From the NCBI GenBank assembly GCA_050743385.1, contig JBOGFJ010000182.1, forward strand, positions 1-9,530: a DNA stretch of 9,530 nucleotides, read 5' to 3'. Made by a program: the position numbers and the translations under genes. Below, in pieces: positions 1-5,463 of the stretch. The notes under the pieces were generated by a model that saw only the letters and a list, made by a program, of their open reading frames with translations, was not told the origin of the DNA and searched no databases. Position 1 is the first letter of the stretch. The number at the start of each line of letters is the position of its first letter. Origin of the DNA: JACDBD01 sp050743385. Its GTDB lineage: Bacteria; Actinomycetota; Acidimicrobiia; IMCC26256; JACDBD01.

Positions 1-531
1 ATCGTCGAGGCGTCCGTGATCGCGGCCGACACCGAGGTCGTGCGGATGACCGCGCTGCGGCTGCGGGAGGTCGAGCTCGCGCTGCCGGACCTGTCGGACG
101 GCGGCCGGCTCGAGCCCGGGCCCACGGCTGGGGAGCACTACGAGGACACCGGGGCGCTCGACTTCGGCCACGCGATGGACATCTCGCACGCCCGGGGATC
201 GTTCGAGACGAGAGGACCGGCCGCGGTCTGGTTCCGCCTCAACGTGCCGGTGGTGGCGGGGGAGCCGGCGTCGCCGTTGTCGCGGGTCGCCGCCGCGGCC
301 GACTTCGGCAACGGCATCAGCGCGCCGCTCGACTGGAACCAGGGCTGGACCTTCATCAATCCCGATCTGACCGTGTACCTGCACCGGCTCCCCGAGGGGG
401 AGTGGGTCGGCCTCGACGCCGTCACCTGGCCCGAGGGGAGTGGCGTCGCCGTCGCCGAGGCGGCGCTCCACGACGAACGAGGTCGGATCGGCCGCTCGGT
501 CCAGAGCCTGCTCCTCGACCGCCGGAGTTGA
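1..531 (+). CDS. Acyl-CoA thioesterase-like protein, C-terminal part (5' end outside window)
   Basis: The frame is open from the first base and ends at TGA 529-531, so only the C-terminal 176 residues are present. They resemble the second hot-dog half of the TesB-like/4HBT_3 thioesterases common in actinobacteria. Visible family-like stretches are a DFGNGISAPLDW segment followed by FINPDLTVYLHRLPEGEW, then a G-x-A-x-A-x-L-x-D-x-x-G-R-I-G-R-S-x-Q-S-L-L ending. Family knowledge suggests hydrolysis of acyl-CoA thioesters in the cytoplasm; the substrate cannot be read from the sequence. An internal GTG at position 16 is not the start, because the frame stays coding-like before it. The stop codon overlaps the -35 box of the next gene, so the downstream operon probably has its own promoter rather than relying on read-through. 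Family assignment is fairly sure, the exact function is not. Confidence 0.75.
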   Translation: MVEASVIAADTEVVRMTALRLREVELALPDLSDGGRLEPGPTAGEHYEDTGALDFGHAMDISHARGSFETRGPAAVWFRLNVPVVAGEPASPLSRVAAAADFGNGISAPLDWNQGWTFINPDLTVYLHRLPEGEWVGLDAVTWPEGSGVAVAEAALHDERGRIGRSVQSLLLDRRS

Positions 532-556
532 TCCGGAAAATCCGGATATCTATTAT
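528..556 (+). promoter_or_regulatory. Promoter of the Rrf2-led operon, probably giving a leaderless transcript
   Basis: A -35 box TTGATC (528-533) is followed by exactly 17 bp and a -10 box TATTAT (551-556). The expected transcription start, 6-8 nt past the -10, falls at about 562-564, which is the A of the ATG at 564. There is no Shine-Dalgarno sequence before that ATG. Leaderless initiation, frequent in actinobacteria, is therefore the simplest reading. The boxes are seen directly; the start site is inferred. Confidence 0.72.
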
Positions 557-564
557 CCGGATAA
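531..564 (+). promoter_or_regulatory. Candidate Rrf2/RsrR-type operator (ATCCGGAT boxes)
   Basis: ATCCGGATA (540-548) and TATCCGGAT (554-562) form a perfect 9-bp inverted repeat around a 5-bp centre at 551. A third, direct ATCCGGA box lies at 531-537. The right arm is itself part of a perfect 12-bp palindrome, TTATCCGGATAA, at 553-564. The symmetry fits inside an 11-3-11 frame, the format reported for strong RsrR sites. The repeat covers the promoter spacer, the -10 box and the start codon, so a bound protein would block RNA polymerase. It stands out as AT-rich in a GC-rich region. Autoregulation by the adjacent Rrf2 protein is inferred. Confidence 0.68.
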
Positions 565-1052
565 TGCGACTCTCCGAAGGCGTCGAGTGGGGGCTGCACT
601 GCGCCACCCTCCTGTCGTTCGTGCCGGAGGGGCACGCGCTGCCCGCCGCGCGCCTGGCGGAGTACCACGGTGTCCCGGGCGCGTACCTCGCCAAGAACCT
701 CCAGGCCCTGTCGCGGGCCGGCATCGTCGAGACCGTGCCCGGTGCGCGCGGCGGCTATCGCCTGGCGCGGCCACCGGCCGCGATCTCGATGCTGGCGGTC
801 GTCGAAGCGCTCGACGGCGACGAGTCGGCCTTCCGGTGCACCGAGATCCGGCGCCGCGGCCCCACGGCGGTGCCGGCGCGGGAGTACCGGGCTCCGTGCG
901 CCATCCACGCGGTGATGGACCGCGCCGATGCGGCCTGGCGGGCCGAGCTGGCCGCGGTCTCGATCGCCGACGTCGTCACGATGCTCGGCCAGAGCGCGCC
1001 GTCCCGCGCGCTGAGGAAGGGCGGCAAATGGTTCCAGGAGGTGCTGCGATGA
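564..1052 (+). CDS. Rrf2-family transcriptional regulator, RsrR-like [2Fe-2S] redox sensor
   Basis: This 162-residue protein has the Rrf2 layout: an N-terminal winged helix-turn-helix with wing motif ARGGYRLARP near residues 61-70, a long helix, and a short cysteine-bearing segment. It has only three cysteines (C13, C92, C112). It lacks the close-set three-cysteine cluster of IscR and NsrR. Instead it has E8, W9, H12 and two cysteines 20 residues apart. In S. venezuelae RsrR the cluster ligands are E8, H12, C90 and C110, so spacing and N-terminal numbering agree. This also supports ATG 564 as the start, since no other start would put E and H there. A redox-switched [2Fe-2S] DNA-binding protein is therefore likely. 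The stop overlaps the next gene's start (ATGA), implying coupling. Rrf2 family is near certain; the RsrR subtype is strongly suggested. Confidence 0.88.
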   Translation: MRLSEGVEWGLHCATLLSFVPEGHALPAARLAEYHGVPGAYLAKNLQALSRAGIVETVPGARGGYRLARPPAAISMLAVVEALDGDESAFRCTEIRRRGPTAVPAREYRAPCAIHAVMDRADAAWRAELAAVSIADVVTMLGQSAPSRALRKGGKWFQEVLR

Positions 1053-1999
1053 AGATCTTCATGACCGGTGCGACGGGTGTGGTCGGCCCGGGAGCCGCGC
1101 GGGCGCTGGTCGCCGCCGGGCACGACGTGCGCGCCGTCGCGCGCGGCGACGCCAAGGCGGCACTGGTGCGGGAGCTCGGCGCGGAACCGGTGGCGGTCGA
1201 CCTCTTCGACGCCGACGCGGTGCGCAGCGCGGTCGCGGGCAGCGAGGCCGTGTTGCACCTCGCCACGAACGTCCCGCCGATCAAGACGGCGGCGAAGGCG
1301 TCGGCGTGGGCCACGCACAATGCCCTCCGCACGACCGCGACCGGGCACCTGGTGGCCGCGGCGCGAGAGGCCGGCGCCCGCATCTTCGTGAAGGAGTCGG
1401 TGTCGTTCGTCTATCCGGATCGCGGCGACGCCTGGATCGACGAGGACGTCGCCGCCGACGAGTCGATCGGGATGCTGCAACCCACTCTCGAGGGCGAACG
1501 GATCGCGCTCGGGTTCGCCGGCGACGACCGTACCTCGGTCGTGCTCCGTTTCGGGCTCTTCTACGGTCCGAACACCCGTCACACCGAGGAAGCGCTGCGA
1601 ATGGCGCGATGGCGCCTGTCGACGGTGGCCGGAAAACGCAACAGCTACATGTCGTCGCTGCACACCGACGACGCCTCCTCGGCCGTCGCTGCCGCGGTGC
1701 GGGCTCCGACCGGCGTCTACAACATCTGCGACGACGAGCCCCTCACGCGGCGGGCGTACCTCGACGCGTTCTCGGCCGGGCTGGGGCTCCACAAGCTGAT
1801 CCTCAACCCGTCATGGTTGCTGCGACTGGTAGCCGGCCGGGCGTCCCGCGTGCTCACGCCCTCCCAGCGGTGCTCGAACCGGCGCTTCCGCGACGTCACC
1901 GGCTGGGCGCCGGCGTTCCCCAGTGCCCGCGAGGGCTGGACGGCCGCGGGCGCGTCCCGGGCGCGCGCCGCGACGAACGGGACTCGCAGCCGTGCATGA
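1049..1999 (+). CDS. Atypical extended SDR / NAD(P)-binding epimerase-like protein
   Basis: The 316-residue protein opens with a Rossmann dinucleotide-binding loop TGATGVVG (residues 6-13). It also has R28 and R32 after the second strand, suggesting NADP(H) preference, and LATNVPP (71-77) after the fourth strand. The fold and length fit the extended SDR/NAD-dependent epimerase family. The catalytic Tyr-x-x-x-Lys is not visible: the segment after the Ser-rich strand (ESVSFVYP, 116-123) reads LQPTLEGERIAL (143-154). A redox-cofactor-sensing or non-catalytic role is thus as plausible as an enzyme activity. ATG 1049 overlaps the upstream stop by 4 bp, and GGAGGTG (1037-1043) is a good ribosome site. 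In S. venezuelae the gene beside rsrR also encodes an NAD(P)-binding (NmrA-type) protein, which supports a functional pair. Substrate unknown. Confidence 0.82.
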   Translation: MKIFMTGATGVVGPGAARALVAAGHDVRAVARGDAKAALVRELGAEPVAVDLFDADAVRSAVAGSEAVLHLATNVPPIKTAAKASAWATHNALRTTATGHLVAAAREAGARIFVKESVSFVYPDRGDAWIDEDVAADESIGMLQPTLEGERIALGFAGDDRTSVVLRFGLFYGPNTRHTEEALRMARWRLSTVAGKRNSYMSSLHTDDASSAVAAAVRAPTGVYNICDDEPLTRRAYLDAFSAGLGLHKLILNPSWLLRLVAGRASRVLTPSQRCSNRRFRDVTGWAPAFPSAREGWTAAGASRARAATNGTRSRA

Positions 2000-2438
2000 G
2001 CGCCTGGCGCGGATCGTGCTCGCCGTCCTGGCGGTGAGTGGCGCCATCGTCGGCCTGTGGGCCACGTTCGCACCGCGGTCGTTCTACGACGACTTCCCCG
2101 GAGGTGGGCGGTCGTGGGTCGCACCCGACGGGCCGTTCAACGAGCACCTCGTACGTGACGTCGGTTCACTGAACCTGGCCCTGACCGTGTTGACGGTCGC
2201 GGCGGCGGTGCTGTTGGTGCGATCTCTGGTCGTGGTGGCAGCGCTGGGCTGGCTCGCCTACGGCATTCCCCACCTCGTGTACCACCTGCGCCACCGCGAC
2301 GTGTACGACACCGGCGACCAGGTGGCATCCCTCACGAGCCTCGCGCTCGTGCCGGTGCTGGCGGTCGTGGCGCTCGTCGTCGGTGCCAAGATGCCGTCAT
2401 CAGCCAACCGCTCTTCGGTTTCGAGCACGTCGGGGTAG
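1992..2438 (+). CDS. Small four-helix integral membrane protein, function unknown
   Basis: The 148-residue protein starts at GTG 1992 and overlaps the SDR gene by 8 bp. Earlier in-frame starts would add an arginine-rich stretch antisense to nothing known and lying inside the SDR coding region, so they are disfavoured. Four hydrophobic segments are visible at about 8-26, 58-76, 79-99 and 112-132. The loop between the first two carries FYDDFPGGGRSWVAPDGPF and then NEHLVRDVG, a pattern that recurs in uncharacterised actinobacterial membrane proteins. H52, H94, H98 and H101 lie near membrane ends and could bind a metal or haem; that is speculation. Position between a redox-sensor/SDR pair and a FetAB-type exporter suggests a role in the same response. 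No enzymatic motif was recognised. The last 13 codons overlap the probable 5' end of fetA. Confidence 0.75.
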   Translation: MHERLARIVLAVLAVSGAIVGLWATFAPRSFYDDFPGGGRSWVAPDGPFNEHLVRDVGSLNLALTVLTVAAAVLLVRSLVVVAALGWLAYGIPHLVYHLRHRDVYDTGDQVASLTSLALVPVLAVVALVVGAKMPSSANRSSVSSTSG

Positions 2439-3076
2439 CGGGCCCGCACGGGCCACTGCTCGTCGACGTCGACGGATCACTGCCCGACGAGGGGGTGAGC
2501 GTCGTCGTCGGGCCGTCGGGCTCGGGTAAGTCGACGCTGCTCCGACTGTGCAACCGGCTCGAGGCCCCGACCTCGGGCACGGTGCGTTTCCACGGCGACG
2601 ACGTTGCCGCGCTCGAGCCCCTCCGCCTGCGGCGGCGCGTAGGCATGGTCTTCCAGCAGCCGGCAACGTTCGGCGGAACGGTGCGCGACAACCTGCGGGT
2701 CGCCGATCACAGGCTTTCCGAAGCCGACGCGCTGCACGCGCTCGGTCGCGCCGACCTCGACGGTGGTTTCCTCGACCGGCCTGCGAGCGAGCTGTCGGGC
2801 GGCGAGGCCCAGCGGGTGTGCCTCGCGCGCACGCTCGTGACCGAGCCCGAGGTGCTGCTCATGGACGAGCCCACCTCATCGGTCGACGCTCGCTCGCGTC
2901 GAGCGCTGGAGGACATGACGGCCGGGCTCGCACGCGATGGCGTGCGCATCGTGTGGGTGACACACGACCTCGCGCAGGCGCGACGGCTGGCCGAGTACCT
3001 GCTGGTGCTCTCCGAGGGCCGCGTCGAGTACGCCGGGCACCCGGACCAGGCTGGGGGTCTCCTCGATGACCGCTGA
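2399..3076 (+). CDS. fetA: FetA-type ABC transporter ATP-binding protein (start codon uncertain)
   Basis: This is a complete ABC ATPase. Counting from codon 2399 it has Walker A GPSGSGKST (38-46), Q-loop FQQPATF (85-91), signature LSGGEAQRV (132-140), Walker B LLMDEP (153-158) and switch histidine in VTHD (H189). The partner permease makes it FetA/YbbL-like, half of a putative iron exporter on the cytoplasmic membrane face. The only ATG/GTG/TTG start in frame is GTG 2495, which would begin five residues before Walker A and delete the first two strands. The 32 codons before it still read as an ABC N-terminus (LFGFEHVGVAGPHGPLLVDV, then DGSLPDEG) and bring the length to 225, the usual size. Codon 2399 is ATC. 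I place the start there provisionally; 2495 is the canonical fallback. Its 3' end overlaps fetB by 11 bp. Confidence 0.85.
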   Translation: MSQPLFGFEHVGVAGPHGPLLVDVDGSLPDEGVSVVVGPSGSGKSTLLRLCNRLEAPTSGTVRFHGDDVAALEPLRLRRRVGMVFQQPATFGGTVRDNLRVADHRLSEADALHALGRADLDGGFLDRPASELSGGEAQRVCLARTLVTEPEVLLMDEPTSSVDARSRRALEDMTAGLARDGVRIVWVTHDLAQARRLAEYLLVLSEGRVEYAGHPDQAGGLLDDR

Positions 3077-3848
3077 CATCGGCTGGAGTGGCCTCGCGAT
3101 CTCGTTGGTCCTGGTCGCGGTGGCGATCGCACTGTCGTTCTGGCGGCGCCTCGACCTCGAGCGCAGCATCGGGTGGGCGACCGCGCGTGCCCTCGTGCAG
3201 CTCCTCGCGGTCGGCGTCGCCCTCGACCTCGTGCTCGATCCGGGTCGCACGCTCGCGTGGTCGTGGTTGTGGGTCCTCGCGATGGTCGTGATCGCCGCGC
3301 TCGTGGTACGAGCGCGCACTCCCGAGGTGCCGCAGGTGTTCGCGCTGGCCTTGGCGGCTTTCGCCGCCGCCGCCATCGTCACATTGGGCGTCCTCTTCGG
3401 GCTCGGTGTGTTCGAGCTCGACGGCCGGACGCTCATCCCACTCGCCGGGTTGATGATCGGCAACTCGATGGCCGCCACCATCCTGGTCGCGCGGCGCGTC
3501 TACGAGGAGCTACGCGACAAGCGCGGCGAGGTCGAGGCTCGGCTCGCGCTCGGTCAGAGCTCGCTCGAGGCCTCCCGACAGCTCGTCCGTAACGCGCTGC
3601 GGACCGCCCTGATCCCCCAGGTCGAGACCACCAAGGCCGTAGGTCTCGTGGTGCTGCCCGGCGCCATGACGGGCTTGATCCTGGCCGGCGCCGAACCCCT
3701 CGATGCCGTGCGCGTCCAGGCGGCGGTGATGTTCCTCGTGCTCGGCGCGGTGGCGACGACGACGGTGGTCGTGGCGTTGGGCGTGCGGCGCCGCCTGTTC
3801 ACGCCCGACCACCGCTTGGTGCGGCTGGAGCGCCCGGCCGAGGGCTAA
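3066..3848 (+). CDS. fetB: FetB-type (UPF0014) ABC transporter permease
   Basis: The 260-residue protein has about seven hydrophobic segments (roughly 8-25, 40-58, 65-82, 92-113, 123-142, 189-209, 217-239). It carries the UPF0014 hallmarks IPLAGLMIGNSMAA (124-137) and ALGQSS (161-166), followed by a cytoplasmic loop and TTKAVGLVVLPGAMTGLILAG (188-208). In E. coli, FetA and FetB form an iron exporter that raises tolerance to peroxide under iron overload; the same role is inferred here. ATG 3066 lies 11 bp inside the end of fetA, so the two are translationally coupled, as expected for subunits made in fixed ratio. It is the last gene of the Rrf2-led cluster and is followed by a hairpin-rich spacer. 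Metal specificity cannot be read from the sequence. Confidence 0.9.
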   Translation: MTADIGWSGLAISLVLVAVAIALSFWRRLDLERSIGWATARALVQLLAVGVALDLVLDPGRTLAWSWLWVLAMVVIAALVVRARTPEVPQVFALALAAFAAAAIVTLGVLFGLGVFELDGRTLIPLAGLMIGNSMAATILVARRVYEELRDKRGEVEARLALGQSSLEASRQLVRNALRTALIPQVETTKAVGLVVLPGAMTGLILAGAEPLDAVRVQAAVMFLVLGAVATTTVVVALGVRRRLFTPDHRLVRLERPAEG

Positions 3849-3862
3849 AAGGAAGCTGCCAT

Positions 3863-3890
3863 CCCTCGCCGAGGGGACGGGCTTCGCCCG
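3863..3890 (+). terminator. Tandem hairpins after fetB (possible termination region)
   Basis: Two short perfect hairpins follow the fetB stop: CCCTC-gcc-GAGGG (3863-3875) and CGGGC-ttc-GCCCG (3878-3890). Neither is followed by a T-run, so this is not a classical intrinsic terminator, although high-GC actinobacteria often end transcripts at such stems. The spacer to 3953 also holds GCGAGCGAAGCGAGCG (3921-3936) and two GCCGGC copies (3901-3906, 3948-3953) that could pair. The spacer lies between convergent fetB and the bL37-like gene, so it may serve both strands. Confidence 0.4.
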
Positions 3891-3953
3891 CACCCGGGCC
3901 GCCGGCTGCGTGCGGGAGCGGCGAGCGAAGCGAGCGCGACCAGAGGCGCCGGC

Positions 3954-4043
3954 TCAGCTGCGACGGCCGGCGTTGGGCCGGCGGCCGTGGTTGGCCTTGT
4001 TGCGCTTGGCCCGGAGCTTGCGCTTCTTCGTCTTCTTCGACAT
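3954..4043 (-). CDS. Small ribosomal protein bL37-like (29 residues)
   Basis: Reading the minus strand from ATG at 4043-4041 to TGA at 3956-3954 gives a 29-residue, extremely basic peptide. It begins MSKKTKKRKLRAKR and continues NKANHGRRPNAGRRS. The KANHG[KR]RPNA core is the signature I recall for bL37, the tiny actinobacterial large-subunit protein found in mycobacterial 70S structures, which is about 24 residues long. Here the C-terminus is extended by GRRS. The peptide would bind rRNA in the 50S subunit. A -10-like TACCCT (minus strand, 4059-4054) lies 10 bp before the ATG, giving a leader of only a few bases; no strong Shine-Dalgarno is seen. Genes this short are often missed. I am fairly confident of the family, less so of expression. 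Confidence 0.75.
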   Translation of the reverse strand: MSKKTKKRKLRAKRNKANHGRRPNAGRRS

Positions 4044-4053
4044 GGAGCCGCCG

Positions 4054-4082
4054 AGGGTAGCCCAGCGACGGCCCGGTACCCT
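4054..4082. promoter_or_regulatory. Divergent -10 boxes between the bL37-like and YchF-like genes
   Basis: The plus strand carries TACCCT at 4077-4082, ending 8 bp before GTG 4091, which would start transcription at or just before the start codon (leaderless). The minus strand carries the mirror TACCCT at 4059-4054, 10 bp before the bL37 ATG. The two boxes are separated by 17 bp, so each sits where the other promoter's -35 would be. No TTGACA-like -35 is visible for either. The divergent promoters may therefore compete for polymerase. The boxes are seen; activity is inferred. Confidence 0.5.
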
Positions 4083-4090
4083 GACCGCGA

Positions 4091-5110
4091 GTGGAGCACT
4101 TGGGACTTGTCGGCCTGCCGGACTCCGGGCACGGGCAACTCTTCGCCGCGCTCACCGGTCTCGACGCGCCCTCCGGGTTCGAGCCCGTGAAGGGCGTGGC
4201 CCCGCTGCCAGACGAGCGTGTCGACCGGCTGGGGGAGATGTCGAAGTCGAAGAAGCTCGTGCACGCGAGCTTCGAGATCGACTACATCCCCGGGGTCGCG
4301 CCCGGTGGGAAGGCGGGAGAGGGCCTCGGGAGCAAGTTGCTGGGGCAGCTGCGCGACTGCGACGCCATCCTGTTCGTGCTGCGCGCGGCCGGCGTTGATC
4401 CTGCCGACGACCTCGCGACGCTCGAGTACGAGCTCGTGCTTGCCGACCTCGTGTCGGTCGAGGCCCGTCTCGAGCGGCAGCGGCGGGCCATGAAGGGTGA
4501 CAAATCGTTGGCGGCGGAGGTAGAGGCGCTCGAGCATGCCGAGGCCGAGCTCGCCGACGGCACCCCCGTCTACCGTTCCGAGCTTCCGTCCGGGCGTCGC
4601 GAACTGCTCGCGCCCGTGTTCCTCCTCACGAACAAGCCCGTGTTGTCGGTGGTGAATGTCGCGGAGGATCGCCGCGACGACGCCGCCGAGGCCGCGGCTC
4701 CATTCGGCGACGACGCCCTGGGCGTGTGCGTCGAGCTCGAAGCGCAGATCGCGGGGCTTGACCCCGGCGAGCGGGCCGAGTGGCTCGAGAGCTACGGCAT
4801 CACGGAGAGCGTGCTGCCCCGGCTCGCGCGCAGCGCGTACCAGCTTCTCGGCCGGCGAACCTTCCTCACCACCGGCGACACCGAGACCCGCGCGTGGTCG
4901 TGCCGCGCGGGCGCGCGGGCACCCGAATGCGCCGGCGTGATCCACTCCGATCTCGAACGCGGCTTCATCCGGGCCGAGGTGATCGACTGGCGCGAACTGC
5001 TCGAGATCGGGTCGTGGGCGAAGGCGAAGGAGCTCGGACGGCTGCGGATCGAGGGAAAGGACTACGAGGTGGCCGACGGTGACGTTCTCGAGATCCGGTT
5101 CAACGTGTAG
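4091..5110 (+). CDS. YchF/OLA1-family protein with degenerate P-loop
   Basis: This 339-residue protein aligns along its length with the YchF (OLA1/Obg-related) ATPases of about 363 residues. It has the PVKG-x-x-P-L-P-D-E-R segment near 32-43, GKAGEGLGSKLLGQLRDCDA (73-92), NVAE in place of NKxD (189-192), and a C-terminal TGS/DUF933 domain. That domain includes TFLTTGDTETRAW (257-269), CAGVIHSDLERGFIRAEV (280-297) and the ending EGKDYEVADGDVLEIRFNV. The nucleotide-binding P-loop, normally GLPNVGKST, reads GLPDSGHGQ (8-16): the invariant lysine and the Ser/Thr are gone. It is probably a paralogue that no longer binds or hydrolyses nucleotide normally, perhaps keeping ribosome contacts of the family. 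A true ychF would be expected elsewhere in the genome. GTG 4091 gives the correct N-terminus. DUF192 and rsmI follow closely. Confidence 0.85.
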   Translation: MEHLGLVGLPDSGHGQLFAALTGLDAPSGFEPVKGVAPLPDERVDRLGEMSKSKKLVHASFEIDYIPGVAPGGKAGEGLGSKLLGQLRDCDAILFVLRAAGVDPADDLATLEYELVLADLVSVEARLERQRRAMKGDKSLAAEVEALEHAEAELADGTPVYRSELPSGRRELLAPVFLLTNKPVLSVVNVAEDRRDDAAEAAAPFGDDALGVCVELEAQIAGLDPGERAEWLESYGITESVLPRLARSAYQLLGRRTFLTTGDTETRAWSCRAGARAPECAGVIHSDLERGFIRAEVIDWRELLEIGSWAKAKELGRLRIEGKDYEVADGDVLEIRFNV

Positions 5111-5133
5111 GAAGGGTAAGGGACTCACGGCAG

Positions 5134-5463
5134 ATGCCATGGCTCGTGCGTGAAGGCGACGTGCTGGCGGCCGCGGAGGTCGCCGAGAGCCGCCGCGCCC
5201 GCCGGCAGGGGCTGCGTCGGCGCGACCGGCTCGAAGGGGCGCTGGTGCTGCGGCCGTGCCGCAACGTGCACAGCGTCGGCATGCGCTTCGCCATCGACGT
5301 CGCCTTCTGCGACGGCGACGGAATCGTGCTCAAGACGTGCTGCCTGCGGCCGTGGCGCCTCTCGCCCTTCGTCCCCCGCGCGGCGTTCGCGATCGAGGCG
5401 CCGTCGGGCGCGTTCGAGCGCTGGTCGCTACGGGTGGGCGACAAGGTCGAGGTGAAGGCGTGA
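5134..5463 (+). CDS. DUF192 family protein
   Basis: The 109-residue protein has the DUF192 core: a leader with R-R-x-G-L-R-x-R-D-x-L-E-G-A-L, then HSVGMRFAIDVAFCDGDGIV (residues 46-65) and a C-terminal VGDKVEV. The HSxxMxFxIDxxFxDxxG pattern is the family's most conserved part. Family members are small beta-rich proteins of unknown biochemical role; many are secreted, but this one shows no signal peptide, so it is probably cytoplasmic. The start ATG 5134 lies 23 bp after the YchF-like gene, with only a loosely placed AAGGG upstream. The stop overlaps the rsmI start. Adjacent cysteines follow the core at LKTCCLRP. Family assignment is firm; function unknown. Confidence 0.83.
   Translation: MPWLVREGDVLAAAEVAESRRARRQGLRRRDRLEGALVLRPCRNVHSVGMRFAIDVAFCDGDGIVLKTCCLRPWRLSPFVPRAAFAIEAPSGAFERWSLRVGDKVEVKA

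Noticed and set aside
440..1048. Upstream extension of the SDR frame across the Rrf2 gene
   Set aside because: It is Arg/Pro-rich out-of-frame translation; the SDR N-terminus and ribosome site define ATG 1049.
3845..5140. Long antisense frame across the YchF-like gene (431 codons)
   Set aside because: It is a GC-driven shadow; the plus strand carries clear YchF/TGS motifs and the composition is low complexity.
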